Source of the DNA: Chitinophaga barathri
Lineage (GTDB): Bacteria; Bacteroidota; Bacteroidia; Chitinophagales; Chitinophagaceae
Reading direction: 5' to 3'
Assembly: GCF_003807585.1 (NCBI RefSeq)
Contig: NZ_RMBX01000013.1
Coordinates: forward strand, 124,001-188,000
DNA: 64,000 nt
A program made the position numbers and the translations under genes. Of this stretch, positions 1 to 9,832 are shown in pieces. How positions within the stretch are numbered: position 1 is the first letter of the stretch; the number at the start of each line of letters is the position of its first letter. Under the pieces are notes generated by a model. That model did not search any database and was not told the origin of the DNA. It saw only the letters and a list, made by a program, of their open reading frames with translations.

Positions 1-28
1 ATTTCATAATTGTTTAAAAACTTTCATC

Positions 29-1084
29 ATGGCGGAACGTAGTAAAACCCATTTAAAACAGGAGTTCAGAGATGGGGAACGCCCAACCGGAGCAGATTTT
101 GGAGATCTTATAGATTCCTTCGTCAATAAGCTGGACGACGCGGTAACCGTGGACCCGGTGAACAGGAACCTCAATATCCCCGCCGGCCTCAACCTGGCGG
201 ACGCTACTGTTGGTAAACCCGGCACGCTGCGCTTCAACGCCGGCAACGTGCAGTTCTTCAACGGCGCGGTATGGGGAAATGTAGGCGGCAACAGCGGTCC
301 ATTCCTTCCTGTAACAGGCGGTCCTCACTTCGCATATGCAGGAGGCAATATCGGCATCGGCAACTTTCCCGCGCCTCCCCTGAACCGGCTGGACGTGAAC
401 CTCGGCAGCAACGACGTTGCCGGTGAACGCGTACGCTTCGGCACTGCGGTGATCAGCAACGGCCAGGGCGGCTCAGCCAACCAGGCACAGTTTGCACATT
501 TAAACCAGGCCAACGGCAACAATACTTTCGCATTGCGGCAGGGGCCTAATGGTGATGTGAACATCAACGCGCCGGCAGGCCAGCCCATCGCTTTTACGCA
601 TAGCCGCCTTACGCCCCGCCTGCATATTGATACGAACGGTATTGTGATCATCGGCAGCCAGTCCGTATTAGCGACTACGGACGCCACACACCTGTTGCAG
701 GTACATGGCCATGCCGCCAAATCGGTAGGCGGCGGCACCTGGTTCGCCGTGTCTGACGAACGCGCCAAACAGAACGTGCGGAACTTTGAAGATGGCCTGG
801 AAAAACTCATGAAGGTGAGGACCGTACGTTTCAACTACAACGGCAAATACAATACAAGCCCCGAATCAGAAGAGTTTGGCGTGATAGGGCAGGAGATCCG
901 CGAGATATTCCCCTACATGACAAATACAGGCGCCATTACAGATGATGGTTCCAAAAAAGAAGAAGACCTGGTGATGTTCAACAGCAGCCCGCTCATCTTC
1001 GTGATGGTCAACGCGATACAGGAACTTACACAACGTGTGCAAAGCCTTGAAGCGCGCCTGAAAAAACTCGAAGGAAAAAAATAA
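29..1084 (+). CDS. eCIS tail fibre with C-terminal S74 intramolecular chaperone domain
   Basis: Probable receptor-binding tail fibre of the contractile injection system. The first 40 residues (351 in all) form a charged helical segment of the kind that begins many Bacteroidota phage-like fibres. The middle is Gly/Asn-rich and low in Cys, as in trimeric beta-fibres. Residues about 242-351 match the peptidase S74 / endosialidase chaperone family: SDERAKQNV is followed by EFGVIGQEI and a C-terminal coiled coil (AIQELTQRVQSLEARLKKLE). In that family the domain drives trimerisation and then cuts itself off at a conserved Ser, here probably Ser242. The stop lies 3 bases before the next gene, so the two are co-transcribed. 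Target specificity cannot be read from the sequence. Confidence 0.8.
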   Translation: MAERSKTHLKQEFRDGERPTGADFGDLIDSFVNKLDDAVTVDPVNRNLNIPAGLNLADATVGKPGTLRFNAGNVQFFNGAVWGNVGGNSGPFLPVTGGPHFAYAGGNIGIGNFPAPPLNRLDVNLGSNDVAGERVRFGTAVISNGQGGSANQAQFAHLNQANGNNTFALRQGPNGDVNINAPAGQPIAFTHSRLTPRLHIDTNGIVIIGSQSVLATTDATHLLQVHGHAAKSVGGGTWFAVSDERAKQNVRNFEDGLEKLMKVRTVRFNYNGKYNTSPESEEFGVIGQEIREIFPYMTNTGAITDDGSKKEEDLVMFNSSPLIFVMVNAIQELTQRVQSLEARLKKLEGKK

Positions 1085-1087
1085 CCC

Positions 1088-4000
1088 ATGGACGAAGTAA
1101 CCCACATCTTTGCCGGGCCGCCGGAGATGAAGAGCCAGGATTTCGCCTTTCTCCGCGAAGAAGGCATGAAGCTCCTGCGCAGTGTGGCATCCGCCAGCTG
1201 GACGGATCATAACCTCCACGATCCCGGCATTACGCTGCTGGAAGCGTGCTGTTATGCCATCACCGAAATGGGATTAAGAAGCGGCATGCCCATGCGCGAC
1301 CTGCTGGCCAGCGATGCAAACGGCCGCTCACAGGATTTTGTGACGGCGGCAAACATCCTGCCGGTAGCGCCTATCACCCAGAGGGATATACGAAAGATCC
1401 TTATCGATCACCCGATGGTGCAGAATGCATGGGTATTTCCGCTGGAATCCGAGCCGGCCGGCAAGATCAAGGTGCTGCTGGAGTTCGCGGACAAACAGCT
1501 GAACAGCAACAATTTCGCGGTAACCGTACTGCCGCCGCTGCTGGGCTTTGATGTGGAAGTGGATGTGGCACTGCCTTTCTGGGACGAAGAAGAAGCGCTC
1601 CCGTTCAGCGAAAACGTAACATTACAGAATGTAACTTTCCAGGCCTTCGCCCCGGGCGTGTTCTGGACGCCGATTGAAGGCACCACTTCTTATTTCGCCC
1701 GCATCACCGTACAATACCAGCCATCCGTTGGCCCCGTTACAAACCGGGACCTCACCGTGGTGGCGCAGATCAATACCCAGCTGGCCGATCCGCTCGCACA
1801 GATACCGCTCGTGCTGAACGAGCTTATGATCACCATCGATACGCTGGGAGATAACTCCCCGGCGGATCAGACCCTGCTGAAACAATACAACCGCTGGGTG
1901 ACCCGGGCGAACAATGCCATGAAGACCATCCAGCGCCATATGGCCGCGTACCGTAACCTCTGCGAAGACTTTACCGCATTCAAAGCGGTGAGGTTGCAGG
2001 AAGTAGCCGTTACCGCCAATATCGACGTGAATGCCGGCGTGATCCTTGAAGAACTGCTGGCGGACATCCTGCTGAGCATAGACCGTTACATCACCCCCGT
2101 GAACCTGTTCCGCGGCCTGACCGACCTGCAGCAGGTACTGGAAGCGGACGATATCTTCGAAGGCCCGCAAATGGCCACCGGCTTTTTGCCGGACGATGCA
2201 CTGACCGCCACCAATCTCCCCGAACATGTATTCACCTCGGACATTCTGCGTCTCATCCTCCAGCATCGCGACCAGCGCGGCACGGACGTAGAGCAGCGTG
2301 AAGATGTGACCAGCCGCCGCATCAGCGCGGTACGTAATCTCAACCTGGCATTGTTCATGGACAACCGCGTGATCACCACCAATGCACGCGATGCGCTCTG
2401 CCTGATCAACAGCCAGCAGCACATACCGCACCTCAGCCCCACCAAATCGAAGATCGTGTTTTACAGGAACGGGCTGGCCATGCCATACGATCTCAACCAG
2501 GCCATCACCATGTTTGAAGAACGGAAGCAGGAGCAACTGAACAGTCCCGTTACAGGGCCTGATGATATTGCGCTGCCTACCGGAGACAATTACCCCGTAT
2601 CATCTTATTACCCGATCCAGCAGGATCTGCCGGTGGTGTATGGCGTAGGATACGCCGGCCTGCCGGATTCCGCCACGCTGGCCCGCCGCGGGCAGGCATT
2701 GCAGCTGCAAGGGTATCTTTTCTTTTTTGAACAGCTTACAGCAGGCCTCGCCAGCCAGCTGGGCAACCTGAATGCGATTTTTTCAGCCGCACCGGATGAG
2801 GAAAGAACGATATTCCAGCAACCATTGTACAACCTTCCACAGATAGAACAATTGCTGCGCGGGTACAATCCCGGCGGCAGTTTCGACGCCTTCAAGAACG
2901 ACGAAAATAACAGCTACCGCACGGCGCTGAGACAGGCTTCCGAAAGCAAAGACCAGTTCCTCATCCGCCGGAACCGCGTGCTGAATCACCTGCTGGCGAT
3001 GTTTGGAGAAGATATGTACGACACCACTTCGCTGGCGTACCATGAGGCTTCCATTGTACCAAACGCAGCATCCCTGTTGCTGCCGCAACTGCTGCAGATA
3101 CAGCAGGCGCAGCGCGATCAGGCTTCTCAACAGCTGATCCGCGAAAAGTCCGCTTTCTTCAGGGATCTCCCTTCCCTCAGCAGGCACAGGGCGCAATCGT
3201 TCGGCAATCCTGTGTGGAATGCCGCGCACCTGTTACAGATATTTCCCACGCAGGGCGCCTTTGGCTGGAACCTGCTGGATGCTTCAGGAGCGCCCGTGCT
3301 GCGTCACGCGGCGCCAGTGCCCTCCGAATCCATTGCCCGTATGAACGCCGCTACTGCCATGGCGCTGGCGAAGTTCAGCACGAACTTCAGCACACAGGTG
3401 GAAGGCGCTTCCCTACGCGTGCTGCTGAAGGCGCATCCTGAAGAAGATGCCGTAGCGATAAGCCCGGCTGTATTCCCCAATCCCGCCGCCGCCACGGTAG
3501 CCATCAACGCCGCTGTGGATGCAATGTTGCAGCATTGGAGGATCTATTCGCTCACCCCGCTGGAGCGCCGCCTGCATCACCTGCTGGAAGTAGTGGTGAA
3601 AGAGCGCAGGCCGCTGCTGTTCCTGCCGGGTGTTTATTTTGAAATTTACGACGAACCGCCGCCCATCCAGAAGATGTTCAGGTTGTGGTCGCTGCCGGGC
3701 TTTGCCGGCGTGGAACTGCTGAGGAGCACAGACGGATACACGGCAGCTACGGACCCACTGGCCGTTGCCGCCGCCGAAGCTGCTATCCAGACCACCATCA
3801 GCCGCGGTTTGCGTTATGATAATTTTGTGATCACACAGTCCGGCCCCAACTTTTTTGGCGTGGAGCTGCGCCTGCAGGACGGGACGCCCATTGCCGAAGC
3901 ACCGGCGGTATTCGCCACCATGGCGCAGGCCAAAACGGCGGTGATGCAGATATGGCAACATCTTCACCGCTTTATGAGCGCGGAAGGTTTTTATATGGCC

Positions 4001-4423
4001 GAGCATCTGCTGCTTGCACCAAAAGACCTGCCCATCACACAGCTGGTGATCCCGGAAGTGAAGGACCCGTATTCATTCCAGGTAACTTTTGTATTCCCTT
4101 CAGGATATGCGCAGAACTTCAGCGGCGGCCCGCGGGAACTTTCGCGGCCTGAAAAATACCGTGACCCTGAGTTTCGCAAACATTCGGAGCAGCAGGTCCG
4201 CAAAAGCTGCCCTTCTCACATCCTTCCGCGCGTATTGTGGGTGGACCGTGAATTGCCCGCAGCACCGGCGAACTCGCCAGGCTTCGGGAATTTCGAAACC
4301 CGGTACCGCGCCTGGCAGGAAGCATGGATCGCGGACGAAACCAATGAAACAGTAATACGGCCATTGCGGAATTCGCTGGTGACAATGCTTAATCTTATTT
4401 ACGAAGACCTTGAAAACGGATAA
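1088..4423 (+). CDS. eCIS baseplate J-like (gp6/Afp11-12 type) protein
   Basis: Probable baseplate wedge component joining sheath and spike in the contractile injection system. Residues 38-62 hold a WTDHNLHDPGITLLEACCYA segment, the hallmark of baseplate J/gp6-like proteins in eCIS and related systems. The rest of this 1111-residue protein has no other motif I recognise. No signal peptide or membrane segment is seen, as expected for a particle assembled in the cytoplasm. It starts 3 bases after the fibre gene and its last 14 bases overlap the tape-measure gene, so it is in the middle of an operon. In Afp-type loci the J-like genes precede the fibre; here the fibre comes first. A second, smaller J-like gene may lie upstream of the window. 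Confidence 0.75.
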   Translation: MDEVTHIFAGPPEMKSQDFAFLREEGMKLLRSVASASWTDHNLHDPGITLLEACCYAITEMGLRSGMPMRDLLASDANGRSQDFVTAANILPVAPITQRDIRKILIDHPMVQNAWVFPLESEPAGKIKVLLEFADKQLNSNNFAVTVLPPLLGFDVEVDVALPFWDEEEALPFSENVTLQNVTFQAFAPGVFWTPIEGTTSYFARITVQYQPSVGPVTNRDLTVVAQINTQLADPLAQIPLVLNELMITIDTLGDNSPADQTLLKQYNRWVTRANNAMKTIQRHMAAYRNLCEDFTAFKAVRLQEVAVTANIDVNAGVILEELLADILLSIDRYITPVNLFRGLTDLQQVLEADDIFEGPQMATGFLPDDALTATNLPEHVFTSDILRLILQHRDQRGTDVEQREDVTSRRISAVRNLNLALFMDNRVITTNARDALCLINSQQHIPHLSPTKSKIVFYRNGLAMPYDLNQAITMFEERKQEQLNSPVTGPDDIALPTGDNYPVSSYYPIQQDLPVVYGVGYAGLPDSATLARRGQALQLQGYLFFFEQLTAGLASQLGNLNAIFSAAPDEERTIFQQPLYNLPQIEQLLRGYNPGGSFDAFKNDENNSYRTALRQASESKDQFLIRRNRVLNHLLAMFGEDMYDTTSLAYHEASIVPNAASLLLPQLLQIQQAQRDQASQQLIREKSAFFRDLPSLSRHRAQSFGNPVWNAAHLLQIFPTQGAFGWNLLDASGAPVLRHAAPVPSESIARMNAATAMALAKFSTNFSTQVEGASLRVLLKAHPEEDAVAISPAVFPNPAAATVAINAAVDAMLQHWRIYSLTPLERRLHHLLEVVVKERRPLLFLPGVYFEIYDEPPPIQKMFRLWSLPGFAGVELLRSTDGYTAATDPLAVAAAEAAIQTTISRGLRYDNFVITQSGPNFFGVELRLQDGTPIAEAPAVFATMAQAKTAVMQIWQHLHRFMSAEGFYMAEHLLLAPKDLPITQLVIPEVKDPYSFQVTFVFPSGYAQNFSGGPRELSRPEKYRDPEFRKHSEQQVRKSCPSHILPRVLWVDRELPAAPANSPGFGNFETRYRAWQEAWIADETNETVIRPLRNSLVTMLNLIYEDLENG

Positions 4424-6065
4424 ACATATCATTCAGAAACAGGTGTTCGAAATGCGGGGCTATAGCAAACGGCCCGGTTTTGAATGGGAGCAGTCTGTGG
4501 CGGACCACCACAGGACTGTCATTGCGCCTGGCATTGAAGAATGTTTTGACGCTTTGCCTTCTACAGATGAGCACCTGATCATCGATTCCATTGATATCGA
4601 CCTGGGTGTATTTACCCATGAGAGTTTTGTAAAAGAAGCGCGCGAACGCCTGGTACGTTTACTGGGTGAGTGTTTGCAGGAGTGCGGGAAAAAGGCGGCG
4701 GCTTCCCGGGCAACATCGGCGGATGAGATAACCGCGAAGGCAACCGGAAGCAGCATATATGAAAAACCGCCTTTGAATCAACTTCCTCCCGAAAGAGTGC
4801 TCAGCGGCGGAATGGTGGATGGGGAGGCGTTGTTGTGCTTCCTGGAAGAAGGTGTATTGCCCTGGTGGTTCACCGGAGGAGAAAGACTTTTTAAGGTGTC
4901 CATTTTTAACCAACATCTTGTTTCCCGGTTAAGCCGGTTGCTGCTGGAAGATGAAGCAGCCATGATCAGGGCCGTGAATCACTTTACGGATGAAATGATG
5001 CTGGCGTTTTTGAAACAGTGCGGCAGGGACGATGCCTTTGCCGGGAAGGAGTGGGAGATGCTGGCAACTGTTGCGCGGAAATATCCGCAGGTATTCCCTG
5101 TTTTCCGCCAGCGCTTCTGGATGGAAAAGATATATGCCACGCGGGAAATGTTTTCCGGGCAAACGATTGTAAAACTATTTACAACTTTTAATAAGGAATT
5201 CGTTACTGACATTTATTCGGAATGCCAAAAGGATAAAGCTTTTGAGCATTATACTGTTTCCCTGGCGCCATTGGCGGAGAATAAAAAAGAGCAGCTTAAA
5301 AGAACAACGCAGGAAGAAGAAAAAAAACATTCCAAAAAAGAAAGTGCATCAGATGATGTAGCTGATATCCCCAAACGGAAAAAAGATAAAAAACAAGCGC
5401 CTGTAAACCCGCCGGAGGACAAACATATAACGGATGGGAATACCGGTGAACAACTGAAACATTCCCGCCAGCATAACAAAGAAACGCAGGATACGCCATC
5501 CCGCGCTGAAAGGAGGGAAGAAGAAACGCCTCATTTCCCCGTAGCTAAGAAAATAACACTGGATGAAGCGGTATATGTGGAAGCGGCAGGTCTTGTGCTG
5601 TTACACCCCTTCCTGTCGGAGCTGTTCAGCAGCACCGGTCTTTGGAAAAACAACGAATGGGTTTCACCGGGGGCGCCGTTCAGGGCCGTACAACTTATGT
5701 CGTTCCTGACCTACGGTGCTGAGGAAGTACCGGAGTACAGGCTGGCATTCCATAAAATACTGGCAGGCATGGATGTAACCACGCCATTGCCCGCGGAAGC
5801 GCCGCTGTTGCCCGAAGAAACCGCCACCTGTACGGAATTGCTGGAAGCAGTGCTGAGCCACTGGACCGCGCTTCGCAATACCGGTGTGGACGGCCTGCGG
5901 GAAGGATTTCTTGTGCGCAACGGGAAAGTGGAGCAGACTCCCAAAGGCATCAGACTGGACGTGGAACGACTTGCGCAGGACGTGCTGCTGGCGCGCCTGC
6001 CATGGGGTTATTCCACCGTGAAGCTGCCCTGGCTGGAACCACTGCTGGTGGTGAACTGGATGTAG
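4410..6065 (+). CDS. Contractile injection system tape-measure protein
   Basis: Sets the length of the inner tube and probably sits in its lumen. The N-terminus (residues 1-60) has the HIIQKQVFEM, IEECFDALP and IIDSIDIDLGVF segments typical of the Bacteroidota CIS tape-measure family (CIS_TMP). Residues about 290-375 are a Lys/Glu-rich, probably disordered linker, and the last 160 residues are a second folded block (VEAAGLVLLHPFLSELF) also typical of the family. Total length is 551 residues. The start is TTG at 4410, overlapping the J-like gene by 14 bases; the first ATG (4452) would remove the conserved opening, so TTG is preferred. The short length suggests a short particle. Confidence 0.8.
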   Translation: MKTDKHIIQKQVFEMRGYSKRPGFEWEQSVADHHRTVIAPGIEECFDALPSTDEHLIIDSIDIDLGVFTHESFVKEARERLVRLLGECLQECGKKAAASRATSADEITAKATGSSIYEKPPLNQLPPERVLSGGMVDGEALLCFLEEGVLPWWFTGGERLFKVSIFNQHLVSRLSRLLLEDEAAMIRAVNHFTDEMMLAFLKQCGRDDAFAGKEWEMLATVARKYPQVFPVFRQRFWMEKIYATREMFSGQTIVKLFTTFNKEFVTDIYSECQKDKAFEHYTVSLAPLAENKKEQLKRTTQEEEKKHSKKESASDDVADIPKRKKDKKQAPVNPPEDKHITDGNTGEQLKHSRQHNKETQDTPSRAERREEETPHFPVAKKITLDEAVYVEAAGLVLLHPFLSELFSSTGLWKNNEWVSPGAPFRAVQLMSFLTYGAEEVPEYRLAFHKILAGMDVTTPLPAEAPLLPEETATCTELLEAVLSHWTALRNTGVDGLREGFLVRNGKVEQTPKGIRLDVERLAQDVLLARLPWGYSTVKLPWLEPLLVVNWM

Positions 6066-6088
6066 AACTAAAACAAAAACCAAATATC

Positions 6089-8410
6089 ATGAAGCCAAAA
6101 GTGAAAAACTTACTTCAGATGTTCAGGCAGCTATACCTGTACATCCTTGTTATGTGCCTCCCCATCCTGGCAAAAGGCCAGGAGGTTATTAACGTAAACG
6201 TTGCCAACGCACCTCATGTTTATAACCTGCCCATATCCACGCTTATCAACCCTGATCTGACGATCGGGCCGGGTGGCACGGGCGGTATGGTATTGTGGGA
6301 ATTTGCCGCGGCTTTTCCCGGTGGAGCGGTTGCCCTGCCCGGAGGCGACGGGTTCACGAAAGACGGGCTACAGATCAAATTGCCCGCCGCTGAAAACGTA
6401 CCCATCAGTGACGTAGAAAAAGTAATTATCTCCGGAACGCCCACTGTAGCCGGATCCTGGTCTTTTTCCCTTCGTGTTACAGACCAGGCTTCCTCCAACA
6501 ACGGCACCCGCGTATTTGAAGTGCATGTGACCCAGTCACTCGACCTCGTACTGGTGCTGGACCGCTCCGGCAGTATGCTTTTACCCACTTCCGCCGATCC
6601 GGGTGCGCCCAGCCGCTGGAATGCCCTGAAAGAAGCCGTTGGTAATTTCGCTAATCTCTACCAGGCCATTGGCGGCACCAACCGTCTCGGCATCACTTAC
6701 TTCGCCACCACGCCCGCACCCGTATCTACCTGCTGCGGAGCGCTCCGGCTGGTAGATGGTACGCTGGCCACAGCCGTAGGAACTGATATAGACAACGTAG
6801 CCGTAACCCCCGTGCCCGCAGGTATGACCGCCATGGGCGCCGGTTTAAAAACAGCCACCACCACACTTTCAGATATTACCAAAGCACGCAGCATCCTGGT
6901 GTTCACAGACGGTGAGCAAAACCAGCTGCCTGAAGTGAACCTTGCCGGTACCGGTTACAGCGACGGCACTACTATTCCGGGAGGCCCTGCCGCCGGCGGT
7001 ATCAAGATCGCCACGATAGGCATCGGCAGCCCGAGTGGGAACTTCCACACCACACTGATGGCGATGGCCACCGCAAACCGCGGCAGCTACAATACTACAT
7101 TGGATGGAACGAACTTCGCTTTCCAGGGCGGCCTGGCCAGCGGCAGCCTCTCTATGGGCTTCGTAAACCAGTTCGTGACCATGCTCTCACAATTCAGCCC
7201 GCAGATAGTAACTACCGCGTTTAAACCGTTGCCGCCCAGCGGCGCCGTGCTGCTGGAAACTTTCCCGCTGAATAAAAGAGTGGATAAGCTGCTGCTTGAA
7301 TTCACCGTAGGCCGTAAGCTGGAAGTACCGCAGTTGCTCCAGGTTTATAAAGGTATCCGCATTGAAAAAGACGGAGCCGATGTAAAAAGATATGCACAGC
7401 CGAGCTGGGTAGGCAACTACACGAATACCATCCTCCTCACCATCGACTTCAGCAAAAGCCCCGAAGGTTATCCCCTGCTGGACCCGGCTGGCAAATGGAC
7501 CGTTCATGCGGCCGATTCCAATATGAATCTGAAAAACGTGAACCTGAACGTATTGGCGGATGATCACCGGCTGCATATGAAACGTACGCTGGGCAATGCT
7601 ACCCCGAAAGTAAAAGACAAACTGTCCGTCTCCTTCCTGCTGGATAAACTGCAATTGCCGGTAACAGACGCCGACGTAAAAATCTATGTATACCGCCCGG
7701 ATCAAGACCTTGGCCACGAACTGGCCATCAACGACAAAAACATCAAACCTGACGGGACGGACTCCGCATCCGCCGGCGTGCAGAAATATAACAAGCTGTG
7801 GGAAACGGACTCCGCTTTCCGCGCGCTCTTTAAACCGGTTGAAAACATTGTACAGCTGAACCATACAACTGACGGTAAATATGAAGGCAGCTACGACGAT
7901 CTGTCTGTAGCGGGTGTGTACAAACTCGTGTACGTCATAAAAGCTAAGAACGACGACATCGGCGAGTTCCAGCGCACCTTCATGGAAAGCGTGTACGTGA
8001 CCTTCTCCGGTGTGGACCTCACAAAATCAGAAGTGACCTCCACCGTTCAGAATGGCCAGCTGGTAATGGTGCTCAGGCCCATGACCAATTATGGAAAATA
8101 CATCGGCCCCGCTATGGGCCCCGCGTTTTCCGTTTCCAATAAAGACATCAAAATAGCGAGTGTAGTGGATCACCAGGATGGGAAATACACCATCACTTTC
8201 ACAGGCGCGATAGATCAGCCCACTAAGCTGTCGATACTCGGCCAGGAAGTATATTCAGGCAAACTGGAAAATGCCGGTAAGAGCGATTCCTTCATCGACA
8301 AGATCAAGAAATGGCTTGAATCCATCGGGTTGCCGGCATGGAGCATCTGGATCATTCTCCTGCTGATTCTCCTGCTGCTGTGGCTGTTGTTTAGGAAAAA
8401 GAAACCGTAA
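6089..8410 (+). CDS. Membrane-anchored von Willebrand factor A domain protein within the eCIS operon
   Basis: Exported 773-residue protein. It has a signal peptide (LYLYILVMCLPILAKGQE), an Ig/cadherin-like N-terminal domain to about residue 150, and a vWA domain starting at LDLVLVLDRSGSM. Asp158, Ser160 and Ser162 form the DxSxS MIDAS metal site, and VFTDGEQ supplies the later Asp. Several beta-rich domains follow, then a single C-terminal transmembrane helix (WSIWIILLLILLLLWLLF) ending in RKKKP. That layout puts the bulk in the periplasm, anchored in the inner membrane. ATG 6089 was chosen over an in-frame start at 6002 because it gives a clean signal peptide and avoids a 64-base overlap with the tape-measure gene. 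Its role in the injection system is unknown; adhesion or particle docking is inference. Confidence 0.75.
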   Translation: MKPKVKNLLQMFRQLYLYILVMCLPILAKGQEVINVNVANAPHVYNLPISTLINPDLTIGPGGTGGMVLWEFAAAFPGGAVALPGGDGFTKDGLQIKLPAAENVPISDVEKVIISGTPTVAGSWSFSLRVTDQASSNNGTRVFEVHVTQSLDLVLVLDRSGSMLLPTSADPGAPSRWNALKEAVGNFANLYQAIGGTNRLGITYFATTPAPVSTCCGALRLVDGTLATAVGTDIDNVAVTPVPAGMTAMGAGLKTATTTLSDITKARSILVFTDGEQNQLPEVNLAGTGYSDGTTIPGGPAAGGIKIATIGIGSPSGNFHTTLMAMATANRGSYNTTLDGTNFAFQGGLASGSLSMGFVNQFVTMLSQFSPQIVTTAFKPLPPSGAVLLETFPLNKRVDKLLLEFTVGRKLEVPQLLQVYKGIRIEKDGADVKRYAQPSWVGNYTNTILLTIDFSKSPEGYPLLDPAGKWTVHAADSNMNLKNVNLNVLADDHRLHMKRTLGNATPKVKDKLSVSFLLDKLQLPVTDADVKIYVYRPDQDLGHELAINDKNIKPDGTDSASAGVQKYNKLWETDSAFRALFKPVENIVQLNHTTDGKYEGSYDDLSVAGVYKLVYVIKAKNDDIGEFQRTFMESVYVTFSGVDLTKSEVTSTVQNGQLVMVLRPMTNYGKYIGPAMGPAFSVSNKDIKIASVVDHQDGKYTITFTGAIDQPTKLSILGQEVYSGKLENAGKSDSFIDKIKKWLESIGLPAWSIWIILLLILLLLWLLFRKKKP

Positions 8411-8431
8411 GGCTCTTTTAACCCTTTGATC

Positions 8432-9832
8432 ATGAACAGGGAAATAACTGCAAATAATACAAAAGGGCGTCCTCCTGCTACAGGAGGACTGCCCTTCTTC
8501 CAGCCCAAGCTCACCGTAAATGAGCCGGGCGATACGCATGAAAAAGAAGCGGACGCCATGGCGGACCAGGTTATGCGTATGCCGGACCTGCAATCTTCTT
8601 TTTTCGGCAATGCCACGCCGGGCATACAACGCAAGTGCGCGGCATGTGAACATGAAGAAAAAGAACAGGCCCAACGGAAGCCGCTGGGAGACAGTATCAC
8701 ACCGGTGCAACGCCACGGCGCCGCACCGGTGCCTGCTGTAGGCGCCCATACCGAAGGAGCTATCAACAGCAGCCGCGGTGGCGGGCAGGCCCTGCGCGCG
8801 GATACCCGTGGGTTCATGGAATCCCGCTTCGGAAGAGATTTTGGTGATGTGCGTATTCATGCGGACAACAATGCCGCACAGCTGAGCAACTCGCTCAGCG
8901 CCCGCGCCTTCACCACGGGCAACGATATTTTTTTCAACGAAGGGCAATATTCGCCCGGCTCCAGCTCGGGCAGGCAGCTGCTGGCGCATGAGCTCACACA
9001 CGTAGTGCAGCAGAACGGTTCTCTTCAGCGCAAGGTGATACAACGTTATCCCTGGCCTTACCGCCTGCGGATGCGCCGCGAGGTGAACGAGTCGCAGACG
9101 GAAACTATTTCCAACGCGCCTACCGGCTTTTCCGCCTGGAACGGCACCTTCACCTGGGATGCCCGTTTTACCATCGACCTGGATGCAATCATGGGCCGCG
9201 TGTCCCTTATCATGCGCCTGAGCTCCACCGCGCCACGCTCTGTAAGAAGGGCTTGGGAAAGAGCTATTGAGCGGAAATGGAGCAACCGCATGTTCCTGCG
9301 TATCACCCCGCCGGGTGTTGCGGCAGGGCCGTGCAAACTCCCGATCAATGTAAACATCCAGTGGGTGACGGACCCGGCGAGAGCGCATTATACCATCAAT
9401 CCCCAGGCGGCGGGCGCCACTACAGGCGGCCGTGCGGGCCTTGGCGGCACCACCAGCATGACGGACTGGGGCACTGCGGACACGGTGGACGTAACCCACG
9501 AGTTTGGCCACATGATCGGTAATGCGGAAGAATATTTCACCACCAATGGTACGAACTACGCCACCGCAGGCCGTGCGGGATTCAGAGATCCCGGCGGCGG
9601 AGTGATGAACAACCCGGCAGAACGGGCCCACAGGCGGCACTTCAACCTGTTCCGCGACCAGGTGGCCGCCATGCTCGGGCTCAGCACTTCACGCGTGCGT
9701 GTGATCTACGACAACGATGCTATACCGGATTGCCAGGCAGATATAGGCGATTTCCCAACACCGGTTCCGGAAAGGAACCCTGGGGATTTCCCTGAAGTGC
9801 CAGGCACAGATACAGGACCCAGATATGCTTAA
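8432..9832 (+). CDS. DUF4157 protein with C-terminal zincin-like protease domain; candidate eCIS cargo
   Basis: 466 residues without signal peptide. The N-terminal leader contains LPFFQPKLTVNEPGD and EADAMADQVMRMP, the conserved opening of DUF4157 proteins, followed by one CxxC motif (QRKCAACE). The DUF4157 domain (about residues 129-196) runs from GRDFGDVRIH to LLAHELTHVVQQ and contains its own HExxH. A second zinc-site motif, HEFGHMIGNAEEY, begins at His356 and resembles HExxHxxGxxDEY metalloproteases. DUF4157 domains are linked to eCIS loci and toxin-like proteins. A TTG two codons upstream (8426) is an alternative start. The last 8 bases overlap the ATPase gene. I infer a protease effector carried by the particle; an assembly role is possible. 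Confidence 0.75.
   Translation: MNREITANNTKGRPPATGGLPFFQPKLTVNEPGDTHEKEADAMADQVMRMPDLQSSFFGNATPGIQRKCAACEHEEKEQAQRKPLGDSITPVQRHGAAPVPAVGAHTEGAINSSRGGGQALRADTRGFMESRFGRDFGDVRIHADNNAAQLSNSLSARAFTTGNDIFFNEGQYSPGSSSGRQLLAHELTHVVQQNGSLQRKVIQRYPWPYRLRMRREVNESQTETISNAPTGFSAWNGTFTWDARFTIDLDAIMGRVSLIMRLSSTAPRSVRRAWERAIERKWSNRMFLRITPPGVAAGPCKLPINVNIQWVTDPARAHYTINPQAAGATTGGRAGLGGTTSMTDWGTADTVDVTHEFGHMIGNAEEYFTTNGTNYATAGRAGFRDPGGGVMNNPAERAHRRHFNLFRDQVAAMLGLSTSRVRVIYDNDAIPDCQADIGDFPTPVPERNPGDFPEVPGTDTGPRYA

Noticed and set aside
866-1219. 117-codon open frame on - across the fibre/J-like junction
   Set aside because: It overlaps two well-supported genes and shows no domain or start signal.
8980-9020. HELTH motif of DUF4157 as proof of protease activity
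   Set aside because: The motif is shared by the whole DUF4157 family and I know of no demonstrated catalysis, so it is noted only as a family mark.
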